From NCBI RefSeq assembly GCF_014268275.3, contig NZ_CP077084.1, positions 4,836,001 to 4,900,000 of the forward strand: a DNA stretch of 64,000 nucleotides, in the 5' to 3' direction. Shown in pieces: positions 42,809-51,787 of the stretch. The DNA comes from Pseudomonas tritici (GTDB lineage: Bacteria > Pseudomonadota > Gammaproteobacteria > Pseudomonadales > Pseudomonadaceae). The notes below the pieces were generated by a model that saw nothing but the letters and a program-made list of their open reading frames with translations, had not been told where the DNA came from and searched no databases. Positions within the stretch are counted from its first letter, which is position 1; each line of letters starts with the position of its first letter. The translations under genes were made by a program, and so were the position numbers.

Positions 42809-44209
42809 TTACTTCAAGCGATGGGCCAATTCCACGACATCACTATACTTACGCAACAAGTTAATCCCATCATCATTTATAAGTGAATAATAAACATTTG
42901 ACCTCCAAGCCTGAAGATTAGATGACATACCCCTAATTTCATCTCGATCCGCGTTAAGAATTGTCAAGTAAAATAGAGCCATATCCTTAATCGACGTCAA
43001 TTCCGTGACAAACGAAAACGTAACCAGTTTACCTTGTGAAGTATCAAAGGATTCAACCGACTCTCTCCACTTATCCGGAGATTTTAAACCATAATACTCT
43101 TCAGCCTTTGAAGCCTTGAAAAAAACCAAATATGCAAGCCAAAAAAACTGAATTTTTCCGCCAATTGTGTCCGCTGCACTTTTAATTTGCTTTACGTAAT
43201 TTGTAAGCTCTCGTAATTCAACGCTAAAATAGCGACACAGCCCGACAAGTATTAGTTGATTATCTGTAAACCCTTCCATCATGGTTACTACAGTGTGTTT
43301 CTTCGTATCTACGGCATCGGCATTACTAAAGTTATAACGCCCCACTCGTCCCGAGATGTTGATATCTAAACCTACACTTGCAATTTCTGGAAGGCAACGA
43401 TGAACCATCGAGAAAATATCGCTGTTATCCAAATTAAACTCAGCATCAAAGAAACGATTCAGATATCGTTCTGAAGAAAATCCCTGACCGTATACGGCTC
43501 GTATCGAATGGGCAAGCTGTTTTGAATCGGACGCAATTATAAATCTGCACCCTTCCAATTCGAAAAAGTGCTTGATTCGTTCCAAAAGCTCTATTGCATA
43601 AGTAGGGCGACAGCGATCAAGTTCATCGATAAAAATAAAAGCCGGTTTGTTCAAGTCATTATTTTCCGCAGCAGCACTAAGCCTTTCCACTACAGCAGCT
43701 TTAAAGTCCTCGACTTGCTTAGTAGTCTTTGCCTGATCCTCAATTAATGAAGCGACAAGACTTCCTGCTGCATCCGATGCATCATCAGAACTTCCCTCTC
43801 CGATCAAATCCTCAAGCTCAACCCCCACATACTTCCTAACCAGACCTTTCGCAATTAAAGGAGCTGCTTTCCTAAGTATCGAAGCGCCCAAATTTACAGC
43901 ACGCCTGCCAGCTACAGACGCAGTAACATCAAGTTCATCTTTAGTTTGCTGCTCTATGCAAGTAATCAGTGCCAGCAGCGGTTCAGCAGAGTAATCCGTC
44001 TCCCACGCGTTAAAAAAAACGCAAACATGTTTTTTACTTAACTCTGCCCGCCAGCGCTCCAAGAAAAATGATTTACCAGCACCCCAGGGCGAATTAACAT
44101 TAAGAACTTTTATATCATTAGCCAAAATATATGTTGTAAGAAATTCACTACTAGGCTTTCGATCCATGAAATCATCAGCCCATACATCTACTTCTACCTC
44201 TACGCTCAT
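42809..44209 (-). CDS. KAP-family P-loop NTPase (accessory gene)
   Basis: A 466-residue NTPase. Walker A SPWGAGKSFF (Gly-Ala-Gly-Lys-Ser 43-47), the KAP hallmark FNAWE at 66-70 and Walker B FIFIDELDRCRPT from 191. No clear membrane helices split the domain, unlike many KAP proteins. It is strongly AT-rich and lies between gene D and the repressor, a known accessory position in P2-like phages. The plasmid exclusion protein PifA is a KAP NTPase, so abortive infection or exclusion is a reasonable inference. Start with no strong ribosome binding site; the small gene upstream may be cotranscribed. Confidence 0.85.
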   Translation of the reverse strand: MSVEVEVDVWADDFMDRKPSSEFLTTYILANDIKVLNVNSPWGAGKSFFLERWRAELSKKHVCVFFNAWETDYSAEPLLALITCIEQQTKDELDVTASVAGRRAVNLGASILRKAAPLIAKGLVRKYVGVELEDLIGEGSSDDASDAAGSLVASLIEDQAKTTKQVEDFKAAVVERLSAAAENNDLNKPAFIFIDELDRCRPTYAIELLERIKHFFELEGCRFIIASDSKQLAHSIRAVYGQGFSSERYLNRFFDAEFNLDNSDIFSMVHRCLPEIASVGLDINISGRVGRYNFSNADAVDTKKHTVVTMMEGFTDNQLILVGLCRYFSVELRELTNYVKQIKSAADTIGGKIQFFWLAYLVFFKASKAEEYYGLKSPDKWRESVESFDTSQGKLVTFSFVTELTSIKDMALFYLTILNADRDEIRGMSSNLQAWRSNVYYSLINDDGINLLRKYSDVVELAHRLK

Positions 44210-44287
44210 TCCCTATCCCCTTTTCCGATTCAGCCAATCATCTAAATTCATTTTATAGCCCCTGGACCACTCCTGGGGCTCCGATTA

Positions 44288-44452
44288 CTATTCAGAATTT
44301 TTTGCGAAGACCTCAAATATCCGAAGCACATCCATCTGTCGCTGCGCAGTCATGGACCTGAACATTGCCAGCAACATCACTTCCTGATCGGTAAGGCAGT
44401 TCACATTTACGACTGACGCTTGGCATTCCGACACACCGCTGTTCTCCATCAT
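44288..44452 (-). CDS. 54-residue accessory gene upstream of the KAP NTPase
   Basis: A short frame (first ATG at 44452, second directly after) with AAAGGAG 8 bases upstream. The product begins MMENSGVSECQASVVNVNCL and ends with an amphipathic helix 'MFRSMTAQRQMDVLRIFEVF'. It is in the same direction as the KAP gene and 78 bases upstream. No family recognised. A small regulator or partner of the KAP protein is possible but unproven. Confidence 0.55.
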   Translation of the reverse strand: MMENSGVSECQASVVNVNCLTDQEVMLLAMFRSMTAQRQMDVLRIFEVFAKNSE

Positions 44453-44588
44453 GCGAATACTCCTTTCACACGCAACGGGGACTCGGCGCCTACATGGCGC
44501 CGTTAAAGACTCCCGGGGAACAGCTAATTTCCTTCACGTTTTGCTGTGTCATCGGACATCAATCAAAAAAATTATGTGTTTTGTTACG

Positions 44589-45389
44589 TCACTGCACAGG
44601 CTTGAACGGGGGCAGCGTCATGTACACCCCGCTCTCGCCCCAGCCTTGCAAGTTACCACTGGCATCGACAACGTAATGCTCGTTGAAGTCGCTTTCGGGA
44701 TCGTCAAGCCGCAGCCCACCATCCGGCAGTTTCTTTCCTACATAGTGCTGCGTATTTTTCCCACCACTGGCAAAGACAGAGTCGATCGCATACTTATCTT
44801 TCTGCTTGTACAAGACCATCACGTGCCCCAGAGCACCATCCCGCAACCAGCTACCGATCCTGTTGGGATAAGCCTTCAAATCCATTGCTCGCAAGGTTTG
44901 GAAGTCTTGAGCGCTAACGCCGATAAGTGATGCCCGGTAATCGGGATCGAAACTAGCATTGGCCCAGTACGTTTTTTCGGTCTGCCCCTCCACTCGGAAG
45001 CCTATGAAGGTTTTATCGGCTTTGAATTTCGTCTCGACGCGGATGGCTTTTGCCACTTCAGCAAGCTCAGTGTCATTGAGTCGCCGGGGCAACATGACCT
45101 CAACCTTACGAGGCCGCCCCTCGCGAAATTCGTCTTTTGTGATGGTGTAAGTGGACGGCAAAACGGAGCTTTGAGCAGGCTTCTCCGCAAGCGGTGCCTT
45201 ATCAGCAGCTTTGTCCTTATCACCACCTGAACACATCGTGACAGCGCCGGCGATAATGACCAGCAGGATTAGCAGCCCGAATATCTGCTGTCCGACAGTC
45301 ACTCCAGGGTTCTTTACGCCACAGTTGGGACAGACCTTTGCCGTCGCATCCACCGTGTGTCTACACGATTTACAAGGCTTCAACGCCAT
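44589..45389 (-). CDS. zinc-ribbon membrane protein
   Basis: A 266-residue protein with an N-terminal zinc ribbon (CKSC...CPNC, residues 6-23), one membrane helix (about 35-52) and a large C-terminal domain on the far side of the membrane (about 75-266), not recognised. Such proteins are found next to phage repressors and may alter the envelope or block superinfection, but no direct evidence exists. It is read in the same direction as the repressor, beyond a terminator. Confidence 0.7.
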   Translation of the reverse strand: MALKPCKSCRHTVDATAKVCPNCGVKNPGVTVGQQIFGLLILLVIIAGAVTMCSGGDKDKAADKAPLAEKPAQSSVLPSTYTITKDEFREGRPRKVEVMLPRRLNDTELAEVAKAIRVETKFKADKTFIGFRVEGQTEKTYWANASFDPDYRASLIGVSAQDFQTLRAMDLKAYPNRIGSWLRDGALGHVMVLYKQKDKYAIDSVFASGGKNTQHYVGKKLPDGGLRLDDPESDFNEHYVVDASGNLQGWGESGVYMTLPPFKPVQ

Positions 45390-45413
45390 TCGAACATCCC
45401 CTTTTCATCCGAC

Positions 45414-45438
45414 GAAAAAAACCGACCCTCATGGTCGG
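45414..45438 (-). terminator. terminator downstream of the C repressor
   Basis: On the minus strand CCGACC-ATGAGGGTCGG forms a 7-bp stem followed by seven T. It lies 42 bases after the repressor stop and before the zinc-ribbon gene, which then needs its own promoter. Confidence 0.75.
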
Positions 45439-45479
45439 CGTATCAAATCCGCGTCTATGGCTGTCGTTCGCTAATGGGG

Positions 45480-45830
45480 CTACTTGTTCCCTGGCTGACT
45501 TGCCGCGCTGGCAAATGCAGCTGCCGTCCGCAGAAGCACATTACGATCATCCTCTGACATTCGCCGCATGTTCCCCAAAACTGCCGACTCGACGTCGCTC
45601 AGGTTGTTGAGGTCCGTGTCGCCGCGCGAGCCGGTCAGCACGTAATGCACGTCAACTCCAAGCTCTTGGAGCCCAGAGAGATAGCGCACATCGGGAGAGC
45701 TGGACTCAAGTTCATAAGCCTTTTGAGTTCCACGGCTAACCCCAGCGGAGACGCCAAAGTCGGTCTGGTTTTTGCCCAGCCGCTCGCGTTCTTCCCGCAG
45801 GCGTTCACCTACCCCTAAAGAAATGAGCAA
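45480..45830 (-). CDS. C: phage repressor C (Xre-family)
   Basis: Maintains lysogeny by blocking the rightward early genes. About 116 residues: N-terminal helix-turn-helix (GERLREERERLGKNQTDFGV, then SAGVSRGTQKAYE) and a short C-terminal tail without the LexA-like protease domain, so it should not respond to RecA by self-cleavage. The start is unclear: TTG at 45830 fits the family N-terminus; the ATG at 45920 would overlap the divergent gene. Confidence 0.8.
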   Translation of the reverse strand: MLISLGVGERLREERERLGKNQTDFGVSAGVSRGTQKAYELESSSPDVRYLSGLQELGVDVHYVLTGSRGDTDLNNLSDVESAVLGNMRRMSEDDRNVLLRTAAAFASAASQPGNK

Positions 45831-45848
45831 TTTTTTGATCAAAATAAT

Positions 45849-45913
45849 TTGACTTGAGCAGAAATCTGACCAAGAATCCTTTTCGTCGAACACGATTAAA
45901 CACGGACGAACAC
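45849..45913 (+). promoter_or_regulatory. switch region: promoter and CGAACAC direct repeats
   Basis: TTGACT (45849) and AAGAAT (45872) with a 17-base spacer make a plausible sigma-70 promoter for the rightward genes. CGAACAC at 45887 and 45907, exactly 20 bases apart, are candidate repressor operators. Confidence 0.45.
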
Positions 45914-45914
45914 T

Positions 45915-46115
45915 ATGCATGCCCTACAGACCCTCGAGCAAGCCCGCGCGGTTCTTGATCGCGAGGGTAAAAGCATTGCCGAATTTAGCCGCCAACATGG
46001 CTTGAACAAAAATCTGGTCAGCGACCTGCTAAACGGCCGTAAGAAAGGCCGTCGTGGTGAAGCGCACCGAGCGGCTGTGTTGCTCGGAATCAAAGACGGC
46101 CAGATCACAAACTAG
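45915..46115 (+). CDS. Cro-like / BcepMu gp16-family DNA-binding protein
   Basis: A 66-residue helix-turn-helix protein ('GKSIAEFSRQHGLNKNLVSD', then GRKKGRRGEAHRAA). It is divergent from the repressor, the position of the lytic-side switch gene. It should bind the same control region and oppose the repressor; binding is inferred. Confidence 0.78.
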   Translation: MHALQTLEQARAVLDREGKSIAEFSRQHGLNKNLVSDLLNGRKKGRRGEAHRAAVLLGIKDGQITN

Positions 46116-46144
46116 GGCCTCTGGCTCCAAGGGGAAACCAGAAG

Positions 46145-46615
46145 ATGAAACGCCCAGTTCTAGACAGCAGAAAAAGCGTCGTAATGGCCGTCATAGGCGC
46201 CTATCCAGGCGGTCGGTCGTACGCCTCGGCTGACCTCGGCATGCCGCTCAAGAAGTTCGACAACCAGGCTTACGAGAACGCCGGCAGCCGCCCGCTGACC
46301 GACGAACACATCCACCGTCTGGAACAAGTCGCCGGCACAACGTTCTTGGCTGATTACATCGCTTCAATGTACGGCGGCATGTTCGTACCGCTGAGCCTCC
46401 CGGAGAATCTGGATAACGTGGAGTTGTACAGCCGCTCGCTCAAAGCCTCGGCCAAGCGGGGCAAGGTCGACCAGATCATGTCTGCCGCCCTGGACGATGG
46501 GGTCATCGAAAGACGTGAAGCCGACGCGATCATCGCCGCCCTGCTCACCTACATGTCAGCTCGCTATGCCGAAGTGTTCGCAACTATCCAGCTCTACAGC
46601 CAGGGAGCTGTCTAG
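46145..46615 (+). CDS. phage regulatory CII-family protein
   Basis: A 156-residue protein resembling the phage regulatory CII (YmfL-type) family: 'GGRSYASADLGMPLKKFDNQ' and RPLTDEHIHRLEQVAG. Early gene, 29 bases after the Cro-like gene. It probably influences the lysogeny decision. It overlaps the ogr-like gene by one base (TAGTG). Confidence 0.72.
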   Translation: MKRPVLDSRKSVVMAVIGAYPGGRSYASADLGMPLKKFDNQAYENAGSRPLTDEHIHRLEQVAGTTFLADYIASMYGGMFVPLSLPENLDNVELYSRSLKASAKRGKVDQIMSAALDDGVIERREADAIIAALLTYMSARYAEVFATIQLYSQGAV

Positions 46616-46902
46616 TGAGTACCTACAAACTCGTGTGCCCTCACTGCCACGGCCGCATGCGCATCCGTACCAGCGAAGGCCAACATATTTTCCTGCGCAT
46701 CACCTACATGCAATGCACCAACGAAGCGTGCGGCTGGGCTGTGCGTGCTGAATTTCAGATGACCCACGAACTGAGCCCCAGCGGCATGCCCAACCCAGCT
46801 GTAAAGCTGCCCGTTGCGGACGTGGTCATTCGTCGCCAGGCAATGCGAACCCCCAACGATCAACCCGATCTGCTGGACCAAATGGCAATGGAGCGAGCGT
46901 GA
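46615..46902 (+). CDS. ogr: Ogr/Delta-type late-gene activator
   Basis: Zinc-finger activator that turns on late transcription with the host polymerase. The 95-residue protein has C8-x2-C11 and C34-x4-C39, the exact spacing CX2C-X22-CX4C of P2 Ogr. GTG start in the overlap with the CII-like gene. Its predicted targets are the three 21-bp inverted repeats at 23050, 30751 and 36080. Unlike P2, the gene lies among the early genes rather than after D. Confidence 0.88.
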   Translation: MSTYKLVCPHCHGRMRIRTSEGQHIFLRITYMQCTNEACGWAVRAEFQMTHELSPSGMPNPAVKLPVADVVIRRQAMRTPNDQPDLLDQMAMERA

Positions 46903-47273
46903 TGAATACAGCTACCCACACCGATTACCAGGAATACCAGGCAACCATGCAAACCGCTGGCCTTTCCTTTTTGCAACGTCACCAGGGCGAATACCTTGGC
47001 AACGACCAGTTGTTGTTCTGCCGCGCCGTACAGCACCTAGTGGGCAGTTTGGAAGTGCCATTGCACATGGCTGAAAAACTGATCAGTCGTGCCTACGGTG
47101 AACTCAAATCCAACAACGACCGCCATCAGTTGGACGTAGATGCCAGCTCTGGTGCCGTGGCAGTTATTACCGACCCAGGCAGCGGAATGACCTGGGCTGT
47201 GCCGGTGAGCCTCATCTACCAGCGAATCATCAACGCACCGGAAAACCGCCGACTGCGTCTCGTAACACCTTAA
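46902..47273 (+). CDS. hypothetical early phage protein
   Basis: A 123-residue protein ('EKLISRAYGELKSNNDRHQL', and a C-terminal SLIYQRIINAPENRRLR). It starts at an ATG overlapping the Ogr stop (TGATG). No recognised domain. Conserved-looking operon position suggests an early phage function. Confidence 0.65.
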   Translation: MNTATHTDYQEYQATMQTAGLSFLQRHQGEYLGNDQLLFCRAVQHLVGSLEVPLHMAEKLISRAYGELKSNNDRHQLDVDASSGAVAVITDPGSGMTWAVPVSLIYQRIINAPENRRLRLVTP

Positions 47274-47345
47274 ACCCCGACTAAACACGCCCTGCCCCAT
47301 TCCCAATGGGTTTGGGTGAGCTTTGCCCGCAATCCGAGGTGGACC

Positions 47346-47579
47346 ATGGAAATCGACATCGCCATCACCGCAAAACTGCCCCGCGACCAGGCCGAGGCAC
47401 TGCTCGTTGAGCTGCGTGCGCAGTACGCGCTGCTGTTCAACGAGCATTGGTATGACGACCGTTTTCGCATGATTCCCGAAGGGTTGCGGCACGGCTCGTT
47501 GCTGGTGGCCTTCCCTGGGTTGGCCGCACGAAAAAGCCTGATTGGCGCCCTTAAACACAGTCTCGACGAAGCGAAGTAA
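47346..47579 (+). CDS. small hypothetical early protein
   Basis: A 77-residue protein (begins MEIDIAITAKLPRDQAEALL) resembling small DinI-like-sized phage proteins, not assigned. GAGGTGG is 4 bases before the ATG at 47346; an in-frame ATG at 47316 is less likely. It precedes the primase gene by 6 bases. Confidence 0.65.
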   Translation: MEIDIAITAKLPRDQAEALLVELRAQYALLFNEHWYDDRFRMIPEGLRHGSLLVAFPGLAARKSLIGALKHSLDEAK

Positions 47580-47585
47580 GCCACG

Positions 47586-50309
47586 ATGGAAATGGAACAA
47601 AGGCTGCGAGCCGACGTCATCCAACGCATTGAGCGGGACTACCAGCTCAAGCACATGGCCAACACCAATTACATGCGCAAGGGTGTGTGCCCAGCGTGCC
47701 GCCAGAAAACCCTTTACACATTCTACGACTCGCCCTGGACGTTGATCTGCGGTCGGCCGGAAAAATGCGACCACCGCGTCTACGTGAAAGACGTCTACGA
47801 CGATCTGTTCAACGACTGGAGCAAGACCGCGCCGTCGACAGCGGACAACCCACAGGCCACAGCACGCGCCTACCTTGAGTTTGCGCGGGGTTTCAAATTT
47901 GAGCTGATCGCCGGCTTGTTCACTCAGGATAACTACTGGGATGGACGGCTAAACATCGGTAGCGCCACGGTGCGTTTCGCCTTGGAGAAAGGTGGCTACT
48001 GGGAGCGCCTGATAGATCGGCCCGATCGATTCGGCAAGATGAAAGCCCGCTTCCGCCCCACCGGCGAAGGCTTGACTGGTTACAAGGGCGTCTGGTGGTG
48101 CCCACCGAGTGTGGACCTGCTGGAAGTCGACGAACTATTCATTGTCGAGGGAATCTTCGACTCCATTGCTCTGCTGCACAACGAAGTGCCGGCCGTGTCG
48201 ATGATGTCCAGCGCTCCCTGCCCCATCGACTCACTCAAGGCCCTGGTCAAGTTACGTCAGGACGCTGGCAAACGTCTGCCGCGCCTAGTGTGGGCACTGG
48301 ATAACGAGCCAATCGCCAAGGCCAACATGCGCCGCTGGGCGAAGGAAGCGAGCGAGCTGGGCTTCACCTCTAAAGCAGCCGTTATCCCGCAGCCCACCGG
48401 AAAAAAGGTCGACTGGAACGATCTGCACCTGCGGTGGAAGTCGATCGAGGGCGACGACAAACGCGCAGAGCGCATTGAGCAAGACCTTGGCGAAGCGCGC
48501 CACCAGGGCGATTTGCTGCTGGCTGATTCGGCTGAAGAAAAGGCGTTCTTAATCTACGTGCGCAACGAACGCAAAGAATTTCATTTCACGTTCCGCAAAC
48601 GCTTGTACTGGTTTCGGCTGGACCTTGAGAAATACGACCGGGCGATGACCGATCTGGAAAGCTCGGAACGCCACGAAGACCAGTTGCTCACGGAAGAACA
48701 GCGACGCTACAAGGCACTGCGCCAATCTGGCTCGGTGACCAGCATCGCCAACTGCAATTTCCAAGCGCTGTATTACATGCGCAACGACCTGACCGACGAG
48801 GCCTGGTACTACTTCCGCATCGAGCGCCCGCAAGGGCCTGCCATCAAAAGCACGTTCACGGCCAAGCAGCTCACGTCAGCACCTGAGTTCGCCAACCGCC
48901 TGCTCAACGTCTCCAACGGCGCGATGTTTGAGGGCAGCGCTCAGCAACTGAAACGGATTTTGGCGCCTCAACTGGATTGCCTGAAAACAGTAAACACAAT
49001 CGAATGGATAGGTTACAGCCGCGACCACGGCGCCTATGTCTTCAACGACCTGGCCTTTCACGGCGGCAAGGTTCAGGTGCGCAACAAGGAAGACTTTTTC
49101 GACCTGGGCAAGCTGAGCATCAAGTCACAGAGCCAGTCGCCGGTGCTGCACATCAACACCGACCTCAACGCCTATAACGAAGGTTGGTTCGACATCTACT
49201 GGCGCTGCTTTGGCGTACAGGGGCTGGTGGTGCTGGCCTGGTGGCTGGGCGCGTTGCACGCCGAGCAGATCCGCCAGATACACAAGTCGCTGATGTTCCT
49301 TGAGCTGGTGGGTGAAGCCGGATCGGGCAAGACCACGCTGGTGGAGCTGCTGTGGAAGTCGGTCGGGCGCACTGATTACGAAGGCTTCGACCCGTCCAAA
49401 GCAACCGCCGCGAGCCGTGCGCGTAACTTCTCGCAGGTCAGCAACTTGCCGGTAGTGCTGATCGAATCCGAGCGTGAACAAAAGGAAGGCCAGCCGGTTA
49501 AACACTTCGACTGGGACGAACTGAAAACCGCCTATAACGGCCGCAGCGTTCGCTCCACCGGCGTGAAAAACAATGGGAACGACACCCACGAACCGCCGTT
49601 CCGCGCGGCCCTGCTGATTGCGCAGAACAACCCAGTGAACGCATCAGAGCCAATCCTGCAGCGTATCTGCCACGTCCACCTGACACGTGAACACCACACG
49701 CCGGAGACCAAGCAGTACGCCGAGCAGCTGGAACGCATGCCGATGGACAGCATCAGCGGCTTCCTGGTCAAGGCGCTGCAACGCGAGGCCGAAACCATGC
49801 GGCTGCTGGAGGAAAACACCTCCGGCTACGAACAGGAGCTGCTAGCCCTGCCTGGCGTGCGCACCGTGCGTATCGCCAAGAACCACGCCCAGCTGCGCAG
49901 CCTGGTGGACGCATTGGCCGGCGTCGTACCGCTCGGCGATCGACGCAAGGCCCTCGCCCACGCCGAAATCAGCCGCATGGCCCTGGAGCGGCAGCAGGCA
50001 ATCAATGCCGACCACCCGACCGTGCGCGAGTTTTGGGACCTGTACGAATTCCTCAACGGCATGGACGAGAAAGCAGCGCTGAACCATGCGCGCCGCGATG
50101 GACTGATCGCCGTGAACCTCAACGAGTTTGTGGAAATGGCCGCCAACAAACGGCAACAGGTACCGCCGCTGAGCGACCTGAAACGCCTGCTGAAGACCAG
50201 CAAGTCACCCAAATTTCTGGAATCGAACAAGCCGGTCAACTCGTCGCGCCAGGTTGACGCCTTCGACAAGCCTAAAACCATTCGCTGCTGGGTATTCCAG
50301 GGCGTGTAA
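47586..50309 (+). CDS. primase-helicase (zinc finger, Toprim, helicase)
   Basis: Replication protein, 907 residues. Zinc finger with C35, C38, C55 and C61 or H63; a Toprim domain with ELFIVEGIFDSIALL (about 183-197) and WALDNEP (about 236-242); and a C-terminal P-loop domain with GEAGSGKTTL near residue 576. It should both prime and unwind phage DNA, as in phiCTX-type phages that lack the P2 A protein. The last third resembles the next gene. Start follows AAGTAAGCCACG. Confidence 0.9.
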   Translation: MEMEQRLRADVIQRIERDYQLKHMANTNYMRKGVCPACRQKTLYTFYDSPWTLICGRPEKCDHRVYVKDVYDDLFNDWSKTAPSTADNPQATARAYLEFARGFKFELIAGLFTQDNYWDGRLNIGSATVRFALEKGGYWERLIDRPDRFGKMKARFRPTGEGLTGYKGVWWCPPSVDLLEVDELFIVEGIFDSIALLHNEVPAVSMMSSAPCPIDSLKALVKLRQDAGKRLPRLVWALDNEPIAKANMRRWAKEASELGFTSKAAVIPQPTGKKVDWNDLHLRWKSIEGDDKRAERIEQDLGEARHQGDLLLADSAEEKAFLIYVRNERKEFHFTFRKRLYWFRLDLEKYDRAMTDLESSERHEDQLLTEEQRRYKALRQSGSVTSIANCNFQALYYMRNDLTDEAWYYFRIERPQGPAIKSTFTAKQLTSAPEFANRLLNVSNGAMFEGSAQQLKRILAPQLDCLKTVNTIEWIGYSRDHGAYVFNDLAFHGGKVQVRNKEDFFDLGKLSIKSQSQSPVLHINTDLNAYNEGWFDIYWRCFGVQGLVVLAWWLGALHAEQIRQIHKSLMFLELVGEAGSGKTTLVELLWKSVGRTDYEGFDPSKATAASRARNFSQVSNLPVVLIESEREQKEGQPVKHFDWDELKTAYNGRSVRSTGVKNNGNDTHEPPFRAALLIAQNNPVNASEPILQRICHVHLTREHHTPETKQYAEQLERMPMDSISGFLVKALQREAETMRLLEENTSGYEQELLALPGVRTVRIAKNHAQLRSLVDALAGVVPLGDRRKALAHAEISRMALERQQAINADHPTVREFWDLYEFLNGMDEKAALNHARRDGLIAVNLNEFVEMAANKRQQVPPLSDLKRLLKTSKSPKFLESNKPVNSSRQVDAFDKPKTIRCWVFQGV

Positions 50310-50334
50310 CCACCGCAACAACAGGAGCAGCACC

Positions 50335-51153
50335 ATGAAAAACGAACTCAAATCGGCCATTCGCTTCAACGACTTTGTCGCCTACTTCGGCGCGCGCGGG
50401 GTACTGGCTATGGCCTGGTGGATGGGAGCAGTGCATGCCGGCCGAATTCGCGAAGACCAGGCCAGCTTCCCATTCCTGCAGATCGTCGGCGCCGCCGGCA
50501 GCGGCAAGAGTCTGATGCTGGGCTACCTCCAAAAGCTGAACGGGCAAACGCCTTATTCCAACTCTTTGGGGCATTCCACTCCAGCCGGGCGAGCGCGCAC
50601 GTTTGCCAGCGCAGGGCAACGGATTGTGATTTGCGAGGAACAAGGCGAGTTAGGCCAATCCATTGACTGGGATGAATTGAAGCCGCTTTTCAGCTCCGGC
50701 AGCGTGAGCATTCGCTCGGGGGATGGCCTTAGTGAGGAAGTGACATTCCGCGGGGCTTTGGTGATAACCGCCAACCAACGGCTGGAGTGCAGTGATGCGG
50801 TCACCAGCAGAATGGTTACGGTCGATCTCTCAGCTCACGACGCCCACACGCCAAGGATCCGGCCGGAAGCCATTGGCAACGTCGACGCAGCTGAGGCAAG
50901 TGCGTTCGGTATCGAGATTGCGCAGTCTGGAGAATGGATTTGCAGCAGTCTCAAGGCTTTTTTACCCGCATATCAAGCCCAGCTCACTCGTAAATACGGG
51001 GCGGACCTCAACGGGCGGACAGCCCTCAACTGTGCACAGATGATCTGTCTGGTTGACCTGCTCTGCAATCTTCTAGCTGTTCCGCAGGACCTTCAGCTTG
51101 AGACCAGGAAGTTGATTCACGACATCGCTTTCCACGACACCATTCCTTACTGA
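50335..51153 (+). CDS. stand-alone helicase-domain paralog
   Basis: A 272-residue P-loop protein resembling the helicase domain of the preceding gene: FGARGVLAMAWWMGAVHAGR here against FGVQGLVVLAWWLGALHAEQ there, then GAAGSGKSL (about 52-60), and a Walker B-like VICEEQGELGQ. The zinc finger and Toprim parts are absent. Start ATG at 50335 with AGGAGCAGC upstream. It could regulate the primase-helicase or form a mixed ring; the function is unknown. Confidence 0.8.
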   Translation: MKNELKSAIRFNDFVAYFGARGVLAMAWWMGAVHAGRIREDQASFPFLQIVGAAGSGKSLMLGYLQKLNGQTPYSNSLGHSTPAGRARTFASAGQRIVICEEQGELGQSIDWDELKPLFSSGSVSIRSGDGLSEEVTFRGALVITANQRLECSDAVTSRMVTVDLSAHDAHTPRIRPEAIGNVDAAEASAFGIEIAQSGEWICSSLKAFLPAYQAQLTRKYGADLNGRTALNCAQMICLVDLLCNLLAVPQDLQLETRKLIHDIAFHDTIPY

Positions 51154-51178
51154 TCCGGTCTTCGAAAGGAAAATGCGC

Positions 51179-51526
51179 ATGAACATGCCTGCCGAAAAGC
51201 CGCAGCCTAACTGGTTTCAGCAGTTGCAAGAGTTTGAAGCCAATCGCCCCGCCATCCGAAAAGCAGGTATCGAGGCACTCGCTCGCTTGGTTCCTGTCGC
51301 CCAGCGGGATACAGGCCAGAGCGCAGTCATCGGTCGCTTCCTGCTCGGGCTCTACAACGGCCGCGACTACCCCTTCGTCCTGACCAGTCTGCGCGGCCTC
51401 GACACCGCATTGTTCGACGACTGCCTGGCGGTACTGCAACTGGACTACTCGCCAGAGCAAGAGGTGCACACGTACCTGCCTGACGGCGATGCGATCTGGG
51501 AAGAACTGATAGGTACCTGGGCATGA
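51179..51526 (+). CDS. hypothetical early phage protein
   Basis: A 115-residue protein (about 'RFLLGLYNGRDYPFVLTSLR', 'DDCLAVLQLDYSPEQEVHTY') of a type common in Pseudomonas P2-like phages and plasmids. GAAAGGAAA gives good spacing to the ATG at 51179; an ATG 6 bases earlier is in frame. It overlaps the next gene (ATGA). Confidence 0.7.
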   Translation: MNMPAEKPQPNWFQQLQEFEANRPAIRKAGIEALARLVPVAQRDTGQSAVIGRFLLGLYNGRDYPFVLTSLRGLDTALFDDCLAVLQLDYSPEQEVHTYLPDGDAIWEELIGTWA

Positions 51527-51729
51527 AATGGGCGCCGAAACGCAATAGGGACGGGCAAGTCCAGCAGAACTGCTGGGTTACCGACAACGGCTACACCGTC
51601 GCGCTGTGCCGGTTGCCAGAGTCTCGCTACCCGATCACTCGCCCAGGGGGCGAATTGCCCTTCGCTTATGCGAAAGACCGGGACGAAGTCATAACGATCA
51701 TTGAGCAAGACCAGGCCAAACCGGCCTGA
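51523..51729 (+). CDS. small hypothetical early protein
   Basis: A 68-residue protein (begins MKWAPKRNRDGQVQQNCWV) coupled to the previous gene by an ATGA overlap. No domain recognised. Confidence 0.65.
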   Translation: MKWAPKRNRDGQVQQNCWVTDNGYTVALCRLPESRYPITRPGGELPFAYAKDRDEVITIIEQDQAKPA

Positions 51730-51787
51730 AAGATGGTGTCGAGGAGCGCCAACTCCCCGACACCTACCACTACAAAGGAGCAGCACC

